DNA of 64,000 bases from Lithospermum erythrorhizon (Eukaryota; Streptophyta; Magnoliopsida; Boraginales; Boraginaceae): contig JADFUC010001296.1 in assembly GCA_019722365.1 (NCBI GenBank), positions 558,001-622,000 on the forward strand. The letters are read 5' to 3'. A program made the translations under genes and the position numbers. Below are positions 48,613 through 58,830 of this stretch, piece after piece. Each line of letters opens with the position of its first letter. Position 1 is the first letter of the stretch. The notes under the pieces were generated by a model. The model was not told where the DNA came from. It did no database searches and worked only from the letters and a program-made list of their open reading frames with translations.

Positions 48613-49088
48613 TGATCCGCCAAATTTTGTTGAGGATGAGTTTGCTCTGGTTCCATGCTTACAATCGAGTGGACCAACTCTGGACTCGTTGCAACCGTAG
48701 TCTAACGAATGGAAATCCTCCTCAAGTAATGGCTCACAGGACTTAATGGAGGGAATCTCCGACCAAGAACGGTTTTCCTTTGTTACGAATGCATCTCTGC
48801 GAGTCGCCATTAGACCTCGAAGTGAGGCCGAGACCGACCAAAGCATTTAATCTCGACGATCAAGTTAGTAACGATTCAAAATGGAGTAAAAGTACTAAGA
48901 GATGGAATTTTTGTGATTACCTCTTAATGGTGAAATAGTACCGGTATTTATAGGAATAGTACGTATGTATAAGACCGGGTTTACCTTGATCATTGAACTG
49001 CCACACGCTGCCCACGCAAGAATACTGGACAGAATAATACTAATCAAGGATACCTAACGGATTGTCCCGTCCATTTTCGTACAACTCA
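48613..49088 (-). repeat. 5' LTR of gypsy element
   Basis: Pairs with 38400-38880. The boundary next to the PBS fixes its left (internal) end. It is about 476 bp and strongly diverged from its partner. Confidence 0.85.
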
Positions 49089-49299
49089 CATATATTTATA
49101 AGTATAGTTCTTATGGTCATTTTATGCCCACATCATTAATAATAATAATTATTGAGTTGTAAGAATACTCAATTTGAATTCAGAGTTGCTAGTGTATGAC
49201 ATTTTAGCAGTACTATTATGAACTAGTAAAATTTTGCAGCTCGGATGTGCTTTATTTGAAGGAAATTAATAATGCGGTCTCATTTTCATTCATAGAGAG

Positions 49300-49500
49300 G
49301 GTGTTTGGCTAAGCTTATTTTTATTTATTTATAAGTAACCTAATTATAAATTATTATAATTTATAATTAGGTTATTTATCATTTGTTAAATTTGTTTTGA
49401 CTTGTTTGACTAATATAATTTATAATGAGATTTTTTTTATATGTTTGGATAACAATAACTTATAAGTTGTACAAATGGTAAAATGACTTATAAGGACATC
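49300..49500. repeat. MITE-like palindromic segment
   Basis: Contains a near-perfect palindrome at 49338-49373 (ACCTAATTATAAATT and its complement around ATTAT), after GGGTGTTTGGCTAAGCTTATT, a common plant MITE end. The far end was not delimited. Confidence 0.45.
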
Positions 49501-49594
49501 ACTAATATAGTTTTTTTTTTTATCTTTATGATATAAATAAATTAGTAATTTAATATTTGAGGGAACATAACTGAGCTGTTATACACACACCCAA

Positions 49595-49732
49595 ATAGTG
49601 TTGGGTTTGGGTGTGAAATAACTATTTTGCCCCCCCTATTTGCAAGTATAGTAATTATTAAGTATAGTGTTGGGTTTGGGTGTGAAATAACTATTTTGCC
49701 CCCCCTATTTGCAAGTATAGTAATTATTAAGT
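49595..49732. repeat. Exact 69-bp tandem duplication
   Basis: 49595-49663 and 49664-49732 are identical, each beginning ATAGTGTTGGGTTTGGGTGT and containing a run of seven C's. Confidence 0.97.
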
Positions 49733-50133
49733 TTCATTAAAGGTAAAATTATCATTTCACTAAAAAAGTTACTATTATGTTATGTGTATAGTGTTGCCCA
49801 TTCACAATTACACAGTTAAAGTATGATAACAGATGTTCCCTGTAGTGGGTACTTGTTTCCTAACATGAAACTGCAGATTCTTGAATTCAGTCCAAAATTG
49901 CAATGGTCCCTCCCCTCCTTTGTCCTAAATAATATTCCTCGTGAAATACTACCAATTTCGTACATATTTGCAGTTATGAAATTTGGAATCTCTCTTAGGT
50001 GATTTCATTATCAAAGAAAGACCATATTATTGTGGTTTTGATCAATAAAAATTTAAATCCACGTTATTTTCACCCAAAGGGGATATGTAAAATATTTAGT
50101 TTAGCTCTAGTCACCGAAAGAAAGAAGTTGAGC

Positions 50134-50148
50134 GAACAAGTAATGTTT
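50134..50148. repeat. Target-site duplication, SINE 1 (left)
   Basis: GAACAAGTAATGTTT; pairs with GAACACGTAATGTTT at 50308-50322 with one mismatch. Confidence 0.8.
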
Positions 50149-50307
50149 TTTTTTCTTCTAATAATAAAAATTTTAAATTACATACAATATTATACACTTA
50201 ATATAATATACTCAGTATGCATAATATACTCCTTTATCAGGAATCGAACTTGAGACCTCTTGGATAAAGGCTCAGATCGGGTACCACTAGGCCATGAAGC
50301 CGCAGGT
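50149..50307 (-). mobile_element. tRNA-derived SINE 1
   Basis: Read on the minus strand it starts near 50307, has a pol III A box (TGGCCTAGTGG) and a B box (AGTTCGATTCC) about 40 nt apart, then an AT-rich body, and ends in an A tract next to the left duplication. About 159 bp. The boxes resemble a tRNA 5' half, but the sequence does not fold into a complete tRNA. Confidence 0.82.
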
Positions 50308-50333
50308 GAACACGTAATGTTTCAAATATGTTT

Positions 50334-50348
50334 AGTTTGATAAAATTA
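50334..50348. repeat. Target-site duplication, SINE 2 (left)
   Basis: AGTTTGATAAAATTA, identical to 50559-50573. Confidence 0.9.
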
Positions 50349-50558
50349 ATGCCTTGGGGCATACCTCAACTGATAAAGAATTGGTAGGCTGCTGTGACAT
50401 CTCTGATCTTTCTCTGTGGCTTGGGTTCGACTCCTCCAAGGAGTAACCTCGTATGAGTTGGTTTATGGACAATTATCAGTACATTGATAAGTTGAGGCAC
50501 ATCTCGCGATATAATTCCCACGTGTAGCACAAGGGCATGACTGGCATAATACCCATTG
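50349..50558 (+). mobile_element. tRNA-derived SINE 2, different family
   Basis: A 210-bp insert between perfect 15-bp duplications, with an A-box-like TACCTCAACTGATAAAG and a B box GGGTTCGACTCC. It ends ...CCCATTG without an A tail, unlike SINE 1. Confidence 0.8.
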
Positions 50559-50607
50559 AGTTTGATAAAATTAGAAGTGAAAGGTAGCTTTTCACCAAAT
50601 TTACATT

Positions 50608-51996
50608 ATTTTGGCGAGAAAATTGATGAAATGGTCCCAGAAAGTGGGTTAAGGTTGCCATTTAGTCCTCGATAGTTCAAAAGTTGTAAATTGGTCCCAT
50701 AAATTGTCACAAAGTTGCGAATTAGTCCAAAAAACTAACGGATCTGTTAAATGGTAACGGGAAAGACGCAAATGGACTTCAATCTATAACTTTTGAGTAA
50801 ATTTTATAATTTTCTTTAAAGCATTGGGACACAACTTTAAGTAAAGAAAGATTTTATGCCTCTTAAGGCTCCCCCTACAATAAATGCCTTCCAAATCACC
50901 GTGACTAACTTTTCATCTTTTCACCATGCATTTCCATTTATCTATATTTTCAAATCAGGCATTAAACATTCATATTTTCAAATTACCCCCTTTATTTTTA
51001 TTTTTTAAAAGGGCAAACTTGAAACTATATATAAAATCAGATTTTGGGACATATTTTGTAATAAAAATAAATATTGGTTATTTTTTAATAAACTGAAAAA
51101 TATTACTTAATACTCCTTCTTCCAAGATTCTCTACCCCATCTCCAATCATCATTTCTTCCTCAGAACCAAAACTCAGTACAACCCCACACCCTTAAATAA
51201 TCCAACAACCCCACAGAATTCAACACATCCCCCACCATGTAATTCTCTTAAACAACACCCCATCCTACAACGGAAAACTAATTTTACTCGCTCACTCAAA
51301 ACTTGTAGAAAATAACTCACAAACTGGGCAGATTCGAGTCAGAGATTTTGAAAAGATTTGTTCTGCCGCTACCTAATTCTTCTTCGTGGTTGTAATTATG
51401 GTCTTAGACGGTGGCTCGCTGAGGCATATGGCGGAAGCTGGCCGCGGGGCCGGGAGAATAAAGCGGGGGGGAGATAACAATATCTCCTAAGTACACTTTC
51501 ATGCTGCTTAAGTGGGAGGACGACGACACTGCTTGGGTTCGAGGGGCGGTTGGTTTTGAACCTCATCTCACGTAGCTTAAGCAGTTAACATTTATCAAAG
51601 TTAGGGAGCGGAGATTCAGTCAGAAGTGAAGAAAACATGACGGGGCCGCAGTGGTGGTTGGGACGGGTACTTTACTCATTTGGGGAATATTCATTTTTGT
51701 TTTATTTTTTATTAATAATATAATTATATTATTAAAGTGGCTCAAATTTTTTTGTATTTAAAGTCAGGCTCTTAGTACTTTAATGAAAAATAAGAAGAAA
51801 TTTACCAAAAGTTGGAGAGTGAAGTCCACTTACGTATTTTCCTATACCATTTAACAAATTCGTTAGTTTTTTTGGACTAATTCGTAAGTTTGTGATAATT
51901 TCTGGGATCAATTTGTAATTTTTAAACTATCGAGGATCAAATCACAACCTTAACCCACTTTTTGGGAACATTTCACCAACTTCATCTTGTTTTGGC
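50608..51996. mobile_element. Non-autonomous element with long terminal inverted repeats (MULE-like)
   Basis: About 200-bp arms at roughly 50612-50830 and 51780-51992 are inverted copies: left AAGTGGGTTAAGGTTG...CTCGATAGTT and AATTAGTCCAAAAAACTAACG match the right arm's reverse complement along its length. The 0.95-kb interior has no transposase. It includes a GC-rich stretch (51400-51660) out of keeping with its surroundings, which may be captured host DNA as in Pack-MULEs. A 9-bp target duplication was not resolved. Confidence 0.75.
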
Positions 51997-51999
51997 CTT

Positions 52000-53700
52000 T
52001 TAATTTGGGTGTAGTGGTATATATTCGCCTTGTGCATTGAAGAGGTAGAGAAAATTAAGATTTAAGAACATGGTAAATTATTTTGAGCAATGAATACTAA
52101 ACTATGCTAGAATGTTTTTTTTGAAGTATTATCATGCACATTTTTATCTTTCAGTTTTATTTCAATTCAAATCCCATATATATCCCACTATATATCCCAT
52201 ATGGTCACTCAACCTGCAAAGAAACAAAAGACCATGTCCTCACCCTAATACCCTATTATCAATTACACGTTCTTTTCATAAAACGATACGTATGTTACAA
52301 CTTACATCTAACATCTCGTCATGTTTGTCACTTGCAGGCCCATGCTGCCAGAAGCATATATGGACCAAACTATTTACCCTTGTAAATTTGCCCCCATGTT
52401 TTAAATGAACTTGTTTCACATTCACTCGAGCCATGCATGTCTGCACTTCAAACATCTATTCTAAATTTCGACACAACTATTCAGTTGTGCTTCATAGTAT
52501 TTCAGTACAAGCTCTATATATGTTACTAATGTTAGGATTAGAAGTACCAAATCCACCTATTCAGAAATTGGAAAATTTGCATAAGAATAAAAACACATAG
52601 TACAAATTTATAGTCCTCTTCACTTTCAATGCAAGAGCTATGTCCAGTGTACCAACAAATAGATTTCAGTATTTTATTTCAATATCGAGAGAAATATAAT
52701 TGTTTACAACTCTATGTCTATATATCAAATGATTTCGCCTCACTTTTTTACCATAAAAAAATATATTTGTAGACTTAGGTGCGAAAACAAGATTTCTATA
52801 AGTGGGACTAGATCAATAAACAATAATAAGCTGAGTGGGATGTATCATGATTTTAATATGAGGTATTTTTTTCATCATTTAAAATATAAAATTTTTAAAC
52901 AATAATAAGGATATTTTTAAAATACAAAGCGTTAACCATTTATGCTATCTTTTTAAATATAGGATATTCATCGTAGCATATACGTTCAACTTTTAAGTGT
53001 ATTTTCATAACTCTTTAGTACCTCTTTAGGTGGATTCATATTTTATTTTTTAATTTAAAAAGACATAATTCAGGTATTATTAGTAACTTAATGAATAATT
53101 AATACTCCGTATCTATATATGTTCAAAATTAACTTAGAAAATCAGAATATAATAATATAGCCATGAAAACGTTTTCATCATAATGTGAATGCATCAATAG
53201 TTCATTATTTTATTTTCTTGTCTCAATGCTTTCATGTGAAGTAATGGCAAGGAGCCAAGGACAACATTTATGAGAAATTACTCCAACAAATTTAATAATC
53301 GAGAAGGACAACACACTGAGATTGTTTGAATTCCCTTCTAAAACCTCAGAATGAGAATGCATGCCAATATACCATGCATGTAAACTTAATGTTTTATAGC
53401 AAACAAACAAAAAAAGAGTAAAAAAAAAAGTCTTTGTCCTGATGAGTTTATCCACTGTAAAATTGCTGTAATCATACGTACAATCTCTCTACAAATCCTG
53501 CAACAAAAAACAAGAGATCAAAAGACATGTCAACATCCCAAAATCCAAGTCATATCTTTCTCTTCTTCTTTGTCTCCCAAGAGAATTTAGTAGTAGATGC
53601 TATTGCCCCAGGGTGCATGCGGTAGCTTTCCAGGGAACGTACGTCGCATTCTATACCATGCATTATTAACCAATACACTGCTTGTTGTCGTTTTATCAAA
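52000..53700. other. Intergenic, nothing recognised
   Basis: AT-rich spacer; overlapping plus-strand open frames at 52112-52408 lack recognisable motifs and are not called. Confidence 0.5.
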
Positions 53701-53706
53701 TACTTA

Positions 53707-53911
53707 CTCCGTATCAAAATAGTTGATTATCTAGAAAAAATTTACTTTTTCATAATAATTGATTGTTTACAATTTCAATATACATTTTTACAATTTCAAT
53801 GTAACTTTTAATATTTTCAATATAGCTGTTTATAATTCCAATGTAACTTTTTACAATCCCTTAATAAAATAATTTTCATCTAAATAATCATTTATTATGA
53901 AACGGAGGGAG
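53707..53911. mobile_element. Stowaway-like MITE, best-preserved copy
   Basis: Begins CTCCGTATCAAAATAG, ends TATTATGAAACGGAGGGAG, flanked by TA on both sides. No coding capacity, about 205 bp. Confidence 0.88.
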
Positions 53912-54389
53912 TATATATGTCATTGTTTCATTAATGTTTTACTATAATTTTACATTCATCTAAATTTAGAAAGTAATAGCTAGTAATTAGATTTCATCCC
54001 ACAAAAAGACGCTCCACGTTTTTTTATAGCTGTATCTTCAAACTTAATTATAATATATTTATTTGGCAAGCCAGATATTTTATAAAAAACATATCAATGG
54101 AATAGTTTGAAATGACATTGATATAGTTTTCTATCAAGTATTATACAATACAAACAAAAATATCGTTACTATCAAAGTTCAAAAAGCGCATTTAATAAAA
54201 GCTCAAAATCACAATCTTTATGTGACAGGACTATATGTATCAATCAACATTTTTAATTATAAAAATTATATATTATCTAAGTCAAACAAATTTTTTGAAT
54301 GAGCAAATCTTCAGAGATAATTGTTGGTATAATCAAAGAAGTGTAACATTGGCACACTTTTGTTCACTGCTTATTACTTAATCAATTTC

Positions 54390-54921
54390 TCAAATATTTC
54401 GATATATTTTTTATGCTTAATTAAATCATTTTAAAACAATGTAAAAACTTACACTTTTGAATTTTTTCTAATTAATATTTTTATTTTTTAATTGATACTT
54501 TTATCACAAATAACTCGTTAAATATAATATAAAAATTATAATAAAATACGCTATCGATGTAGAGATACTATACTTATGATATCCATGCAGGTGATACAAA
54601 TATTATTTTAATAATTTGATGTCCCCTCGACTAAACGTGATTGACGAATCGATTTCCATTTAATATTGTATCATCGAATTATTTGCTTTATGCCGTTAAA
54701 TCATGATTTAAAAGTATAATTTAAATTTTTGTCGAATCATAATATATAAAATCTATATTCCATCTTTTAATAAAATAATAATATTAATAATAATAATAAT
54801 TCTACTCAAATCATATGGTTATTTAACTAATACCTATTATAATAATAATAACAATAGTTCTACATAATAATAAATAATAATAATTCTACAAAAAATATAT
54901 GATTATTTAACTAACACCTAT

Positions 54922-54957
<36 letters not shown>

Positions 54958-55720
54958 TCTACATAAAATATATTATTATTTAACTAACACAAATTATTAA
55001 ATATTGAAAATGACATACGATGAGAAAACCATATTGATGAAAGGAGTAATAAATTAATAATATATAATATATGAGACATATTCTCGCTAATCAATTACAA
55101 AGTTCTATACATGCAAATTGAGTGAAAATAATTACGTTATTTTAATGCATAAGCATTCAATCATTAAACATGCACTGTGGTGATAAATAAACAAAGTTAA
55201 CTAAAAAGTCGATGCACGACAATTATAAAGCATATATATGTCAAACGTATGATGATCATCCTCAAAACGCATGCTTAACGATTCCCCTTCCAATCGACAA
55301 TATTACTTATATGCAAGTATAAAGTACGATGAATGTTCAATACCAGATCTGCTTTATTTGTTTGATTGCTGTATATCGAAAGTTTAAACTTGACCATTAA
55401 TTACTAATTACTCATTATTTTAATAAATATAAAATTTATATCATTAGATTCGTCTTTCAAAATAGTTTCATAATATTATTTTTCTATAATTTTTGAATAA
55501 ATAGTTTAAGAATAATCGATAGTCAAATTTCAACCTCATATAACAATTTAAAATGAAAATAAAAAATGGAGAAAGAGTGCTAATTCCTATTGTAACTACT
55601 AACTTTTGCATTTTCTAGATGTATAAGAATTTAAGAATTAATAAGTATGAAACTAAGAAACACAACCCTTTATTTACACTTTTATACCCAATTAGTAAAG
55701 TGAGACGCTAATGCATCTAT
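54390..55720. repeat. AT-rich dispersed repeat, copy A
   Basis: Shares an ordered set of landmarks with 58.1-58.8 kb: TATCATCGAATTATTTG (54667), AAT arrays with TTCTAC spacers, TATTGTAACTAC (55589) and AAGAATTAATAA (55633). Its left part (54398-54560) also matches 55735-55900 and 11150-11330. Probably an old non-coding mobile element. Confidence 0.6.
54780..54990. repeat. Minisatellite with embedded AAT runs
   Basis: About three units of roughly 75 bp, each with (AAT)n, TTCTAC, AAATATATGATTATTTAACTAA and CACCTATTAT. The longest AAT run is 54921-54956. Confidence 0.75.
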
Positions 55721-55729
55721 TACTTAAAT

Positions 55730-56160
55730 CGATTGAATATTTGATACGAAGTACATTTTTTATGTTTAATTCGAAATTATTATAAAATTGTGTAAAACTA
55801 CACTCCTTCGAATTTTTTTTAATTAATATTTTTATTTTTTGAAGGGATACTTTGATTGATCACAAATAACTCTTTAAATATAAGATAAAAAATTACCCTA
55901 AAATATGATGATTAAATATTTTTTTAAAGATCATTAGTATCAATTTTATAGCACGATCGGGTTACTTTTTGTGGATAATATTTATATTATTTCTAGTATA
56001 TTTTATTTCAAGTATAATTTTATTAGTAATATTACTTAAATTATTAAATATATTATTATTAATAAGATATTCAAATAAAAATAATACATTTTTATAATAA
56101 ATGTCAATTAGGTATGTAATAATATTTTTTAGTAAAATATTAGTAATATAATATTGACAT
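55730..56160. repeat. AT-rich dispersed repeat, copy B (partial)
   Basis: Starts GAATATTTGATACG, then TTTAATTCGAAATTATTA and ACAAATAACTCTTTAAATATAA, as in copy A and at 11.17 kb. Confidence 0.55.
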
Positions 56161-56290
56161 CCAAAATTATATTATTCGTATAATAATCAATAAAATACAA
56201 TTACACTTGACAAATAGATAATTAGTTTCAAAGATGAAAGATCTTTAATTTAAACATCTCATCTATTTTCCTCCAACTAAGAAAAGAAAA

Positions 56291-56632
56291 TACTCCTTCC
56301 TATCCTATTTATAAGTCACTTATGTTTTTTGTTTTTATTTTTAAAATAGTGAATATTTGACAATTTTAGGCTTCATTTGATAATAATTAATGATCCAAAG
56401 GTTCCTTTTTTATTTTTATAACTTATCATTCACTAATTTTATCAATTTAATTACAGCTAAAATAGTGGAAGAAATAAAACCATATTTGAAAATATTATTT
56501 TATAGGAAATATTCAGTTTCATTAATTAAGGGTATATTAGACAAAAGATAGTGTAAAATAGGTTAAACGACTTATAATTTGAATAAATGTAAGCCCAACA
56601 TAAACCACTTATAAATAAGATAAAGAGGGAAT
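56291..56632. mobile_element. MITE, about 340 bp
   Basis: Left CTCCTTCCTATCCTATTTAT..AAGTCACTTAT and right AAACCACTTATAAATAAGAT..AGAGGGAA form inverted ends with TA flanks. A different family from the 205-bp copies. Confidence 0.65.
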
Positions 56633-57003
56633 AATTTTTTACATTTATTAATCATATTAATACGCTGTATCTCTTGACATTTCCATCAACTAACACGAAC
56701 ACGTTATGGATGCAATGAGTAGTATTATGAAATGATTCGTATTCCACTTGTAATGCTTTACTTATGATTTCATATCACATAAAAGTTTCTGAAGAAACGG
56801 GGCTAAAATTTACTACATACCTAATTATTATCAAAATGTTTTAAGATATTCAAAGTTGTACTTCAATTTTGTATATAGAAAGTGTGAAAATAATTTATCG
56901 GAAATCCTAATATCGATATGACTTTATCATTATTCATGTTTAAAACTAAAATTATTATTAATAGCTAGCATCTATTATGATTCAAATGGATAATTAATAA
57001 TAC

Positions 57004-57047
<44 letters not shown>
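57004..57047. repeat. (AAT)n microsatellite
   Basis: Long AAT/ATA run followed by CAATTATTCTAC, the spacer seen in the 54.8 kb minisatellite. Confidence 0.9.
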
Positions 57048-57050
<3 letters not shown>

Positions 57051-57279
57051 TTATTCTACCAAAAATATATAAAGATACGATACATATTAATTTATCACCG
57101 CAAATTCAGACAAATATAAAAACGTGATTTGTAATCATCTCCACGAAGCATTTACATTTGTAATCGTGACGTAAGAAAGAGTATATATCAACTATACCGA
57201 ATCGGTACTCCATTGATAGATACAAATATTAATTTAATACCATGCCCTCTAACTAAATATATCGACCTAATTGATCATC

Positions 57280-58095
57280 AATATTAGGCTCGACTGATAA
57301 AAATCCGATCCTGCTTCGATCCGGTCCTATCCTAATTTATTTTTCTTTCTGATAAAAAACCATTTGACCTGACCTGAACAGTATTTGACTAAACCGACCG
57401 GATCCCGCGACTCATTCGACCTGATCGGATTATAACCGGTCCGGTCCGGCTCACTAAATAAACACAAAGTCCACAACAAACGAAGCTAATAATTTAATGC
57501 AAAATTTCATAAATTAGCCTATTCATCGAGACACAAAATCAAAAAAATTCAAAACCTAAACCATCAATTTCGCCTCAAACGCCCAAACCCGAATGTCCCT
57601 CCCCTATCATGGGATTTCCGATCAAGAACCTCTCTCTATCAAGCCATTCAAACACTCAAGGCCTCAAGTAAGGTGTTATTAATCTCCGAATTTTAAGTTA
57701 TTATTTCGAATGTTTATTATTTTTAGTTATTATTTCGAATTTGTTTATTAATTTGTTTATTATTTCGAATTTATTTATTAATTTTAGTTTATTAATTTGT
57801 TTATTTTGTTTATTAATTTTGTTATTATTTTAGTTATTATTTCGAATTTTTTGGGCCAAGTTTATTAATTTTTAAAGATAAGACATTTCAAATTCTGTTT
57901 ATTAATGTTTATTAATTTTAGTTGTCTAATGTTTATTATTTCAAATTTGTTTATTATTTTAGTTGTCTAATGTAATTAGTCGCTTAAAATCCGAACTGTC
58001 CGAACTGATTTCTGAGCACCTGACCTGATTTTACATTTTTCATAAAATCCGCCTCAATTTTATGCCCCCCGAAATCCCAAATCCGGTCCGATCGC
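57280..58095. mobile_element. Unclassified GC-ended repeat with TTATT-rich core
   Basis: Both ends are rich in CCGGTCC/CCGGTCCG and 'gacctgac' motifs (57310-57460 and 57985-58095), around a low-complexity core of TTATTATTTCGAATTTG-type repeats (57690-57970). Possibly a non-autonomous DNA element; exact ends not found. Confidence 0.4.
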
Positions 58096-58830
58096 ACTCC
58101 CTAAATCAATATAGTATCATCGAATTATTTGATTTTATGTTGGTTAAATTGGTATGATTTAAAAATTATAATTTAATTTTTTGTGGATCTCAATATATAA
58201 AATTCATATCTGTAGAAAATTAAATAACAACAATAATAATAATAATTCTACACCAAGCATATGATTATTTAAGTAATACCTATTAGAATAATAATAAAAG
58301 TCCTTCTACATAATAATAATAAATAATGATAATAATAACAATAGGTTTACATAAAATATATTAATATTTAATACTTCCTCCGTTCCAATTTACTTAATCA
58401 TAAAAGTAAAAAATATTTTTTAAGGGGTTGAGTAATATAACTAACATACCCTACATAGTACTTAATAAATATATTTTAGTTAATCATGAAAATAAAAATT
58501 AACTTTATTAAGGGACAAAAGTGTAAAGATCAATATAAAAGCTTGCATTTGGAGAACTTATAATACGATCAAGCAAAAGTAAATAAAAACTTTATATACG
58601 ATCAAGTAAATCACCTTTTATGAAAGAATAGTTACTATTGTAACTACGAGCTTATCAATTAAGCATTGAATTATTAATTAAAAAGATAATATTTTGCCTA
58701 AATTCTTAGATTTTTATACGTATGGCACTTAAGAATTAATAAAGATAAAACTAAGAAACTTTTAAAAATACAATTTTATTCAGACTTTTTATATACGCAG
58801 CCGACAGCTGAGTATATTAGTAATTGTTTA
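58096..58830. repeat. AT-rich dispersed repeat, copy C
   Basis: Same landmark order as copy A, with AAT runs at 58220-58340. A MITE-type end (CTTCCTCCGTTCCAATTTAC, 58378) inside suggests a nested insertion up to about 58620. Confidence 0.6.

Larger units (their letters stand above)
38400..49088 (-). mobile_element. Decayed Ty3/gypsy retrotransposon, Tat-like lineage
   Basis: A 10.7-kb element read right to left: 5' LTR, PBS, gag, protease, RT, RNase H, a second RNase H, integrase, a long 3' region with an opposite-strand ORF, PPT, 3' LTR. The second RNase H and the extra antisense ORF point to the Tat group (Retand/Ogre relatives). Every coding domain is split by stops and frameshifts and the LTRs are strongly diverged, so the insertion is old and cannot move by itself. 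The 5-bp flanks (TTAGT left, CATAT right) do not match, meaning a worn or lost target-site duplication. Confidence 0.9.

Noticed and set aside
48529..48846. 105-codon minus-strand frame
   Set aside because: Spans the 5' LTR, PBS and leader of the gypsy element, so it is not a gene.
38400..49088. Integrated pararetrovirus
   Set aside because: LTRs, PBS, PPT and integrase are present and no movement or coat protein is seen, so it is an LTR retrotransposon.
50220..50307. Possible tRNA gene on the minus strand
   Set aside because: Has A and B boxes, but no full cloverleaf; the A tail and target duplication show a SINE.
52112..52408. Overlapping 83- and 98-codon plus-strand frames
   Set aside because: Two frames open by chance; no domain or coding bias visible.
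54777..54990. CRISPR-like regular repeats
   Set aside because: Units contain AAT microsatellite and variable spacers of the same sequence; this is plant nuclear minisatellite DNA.
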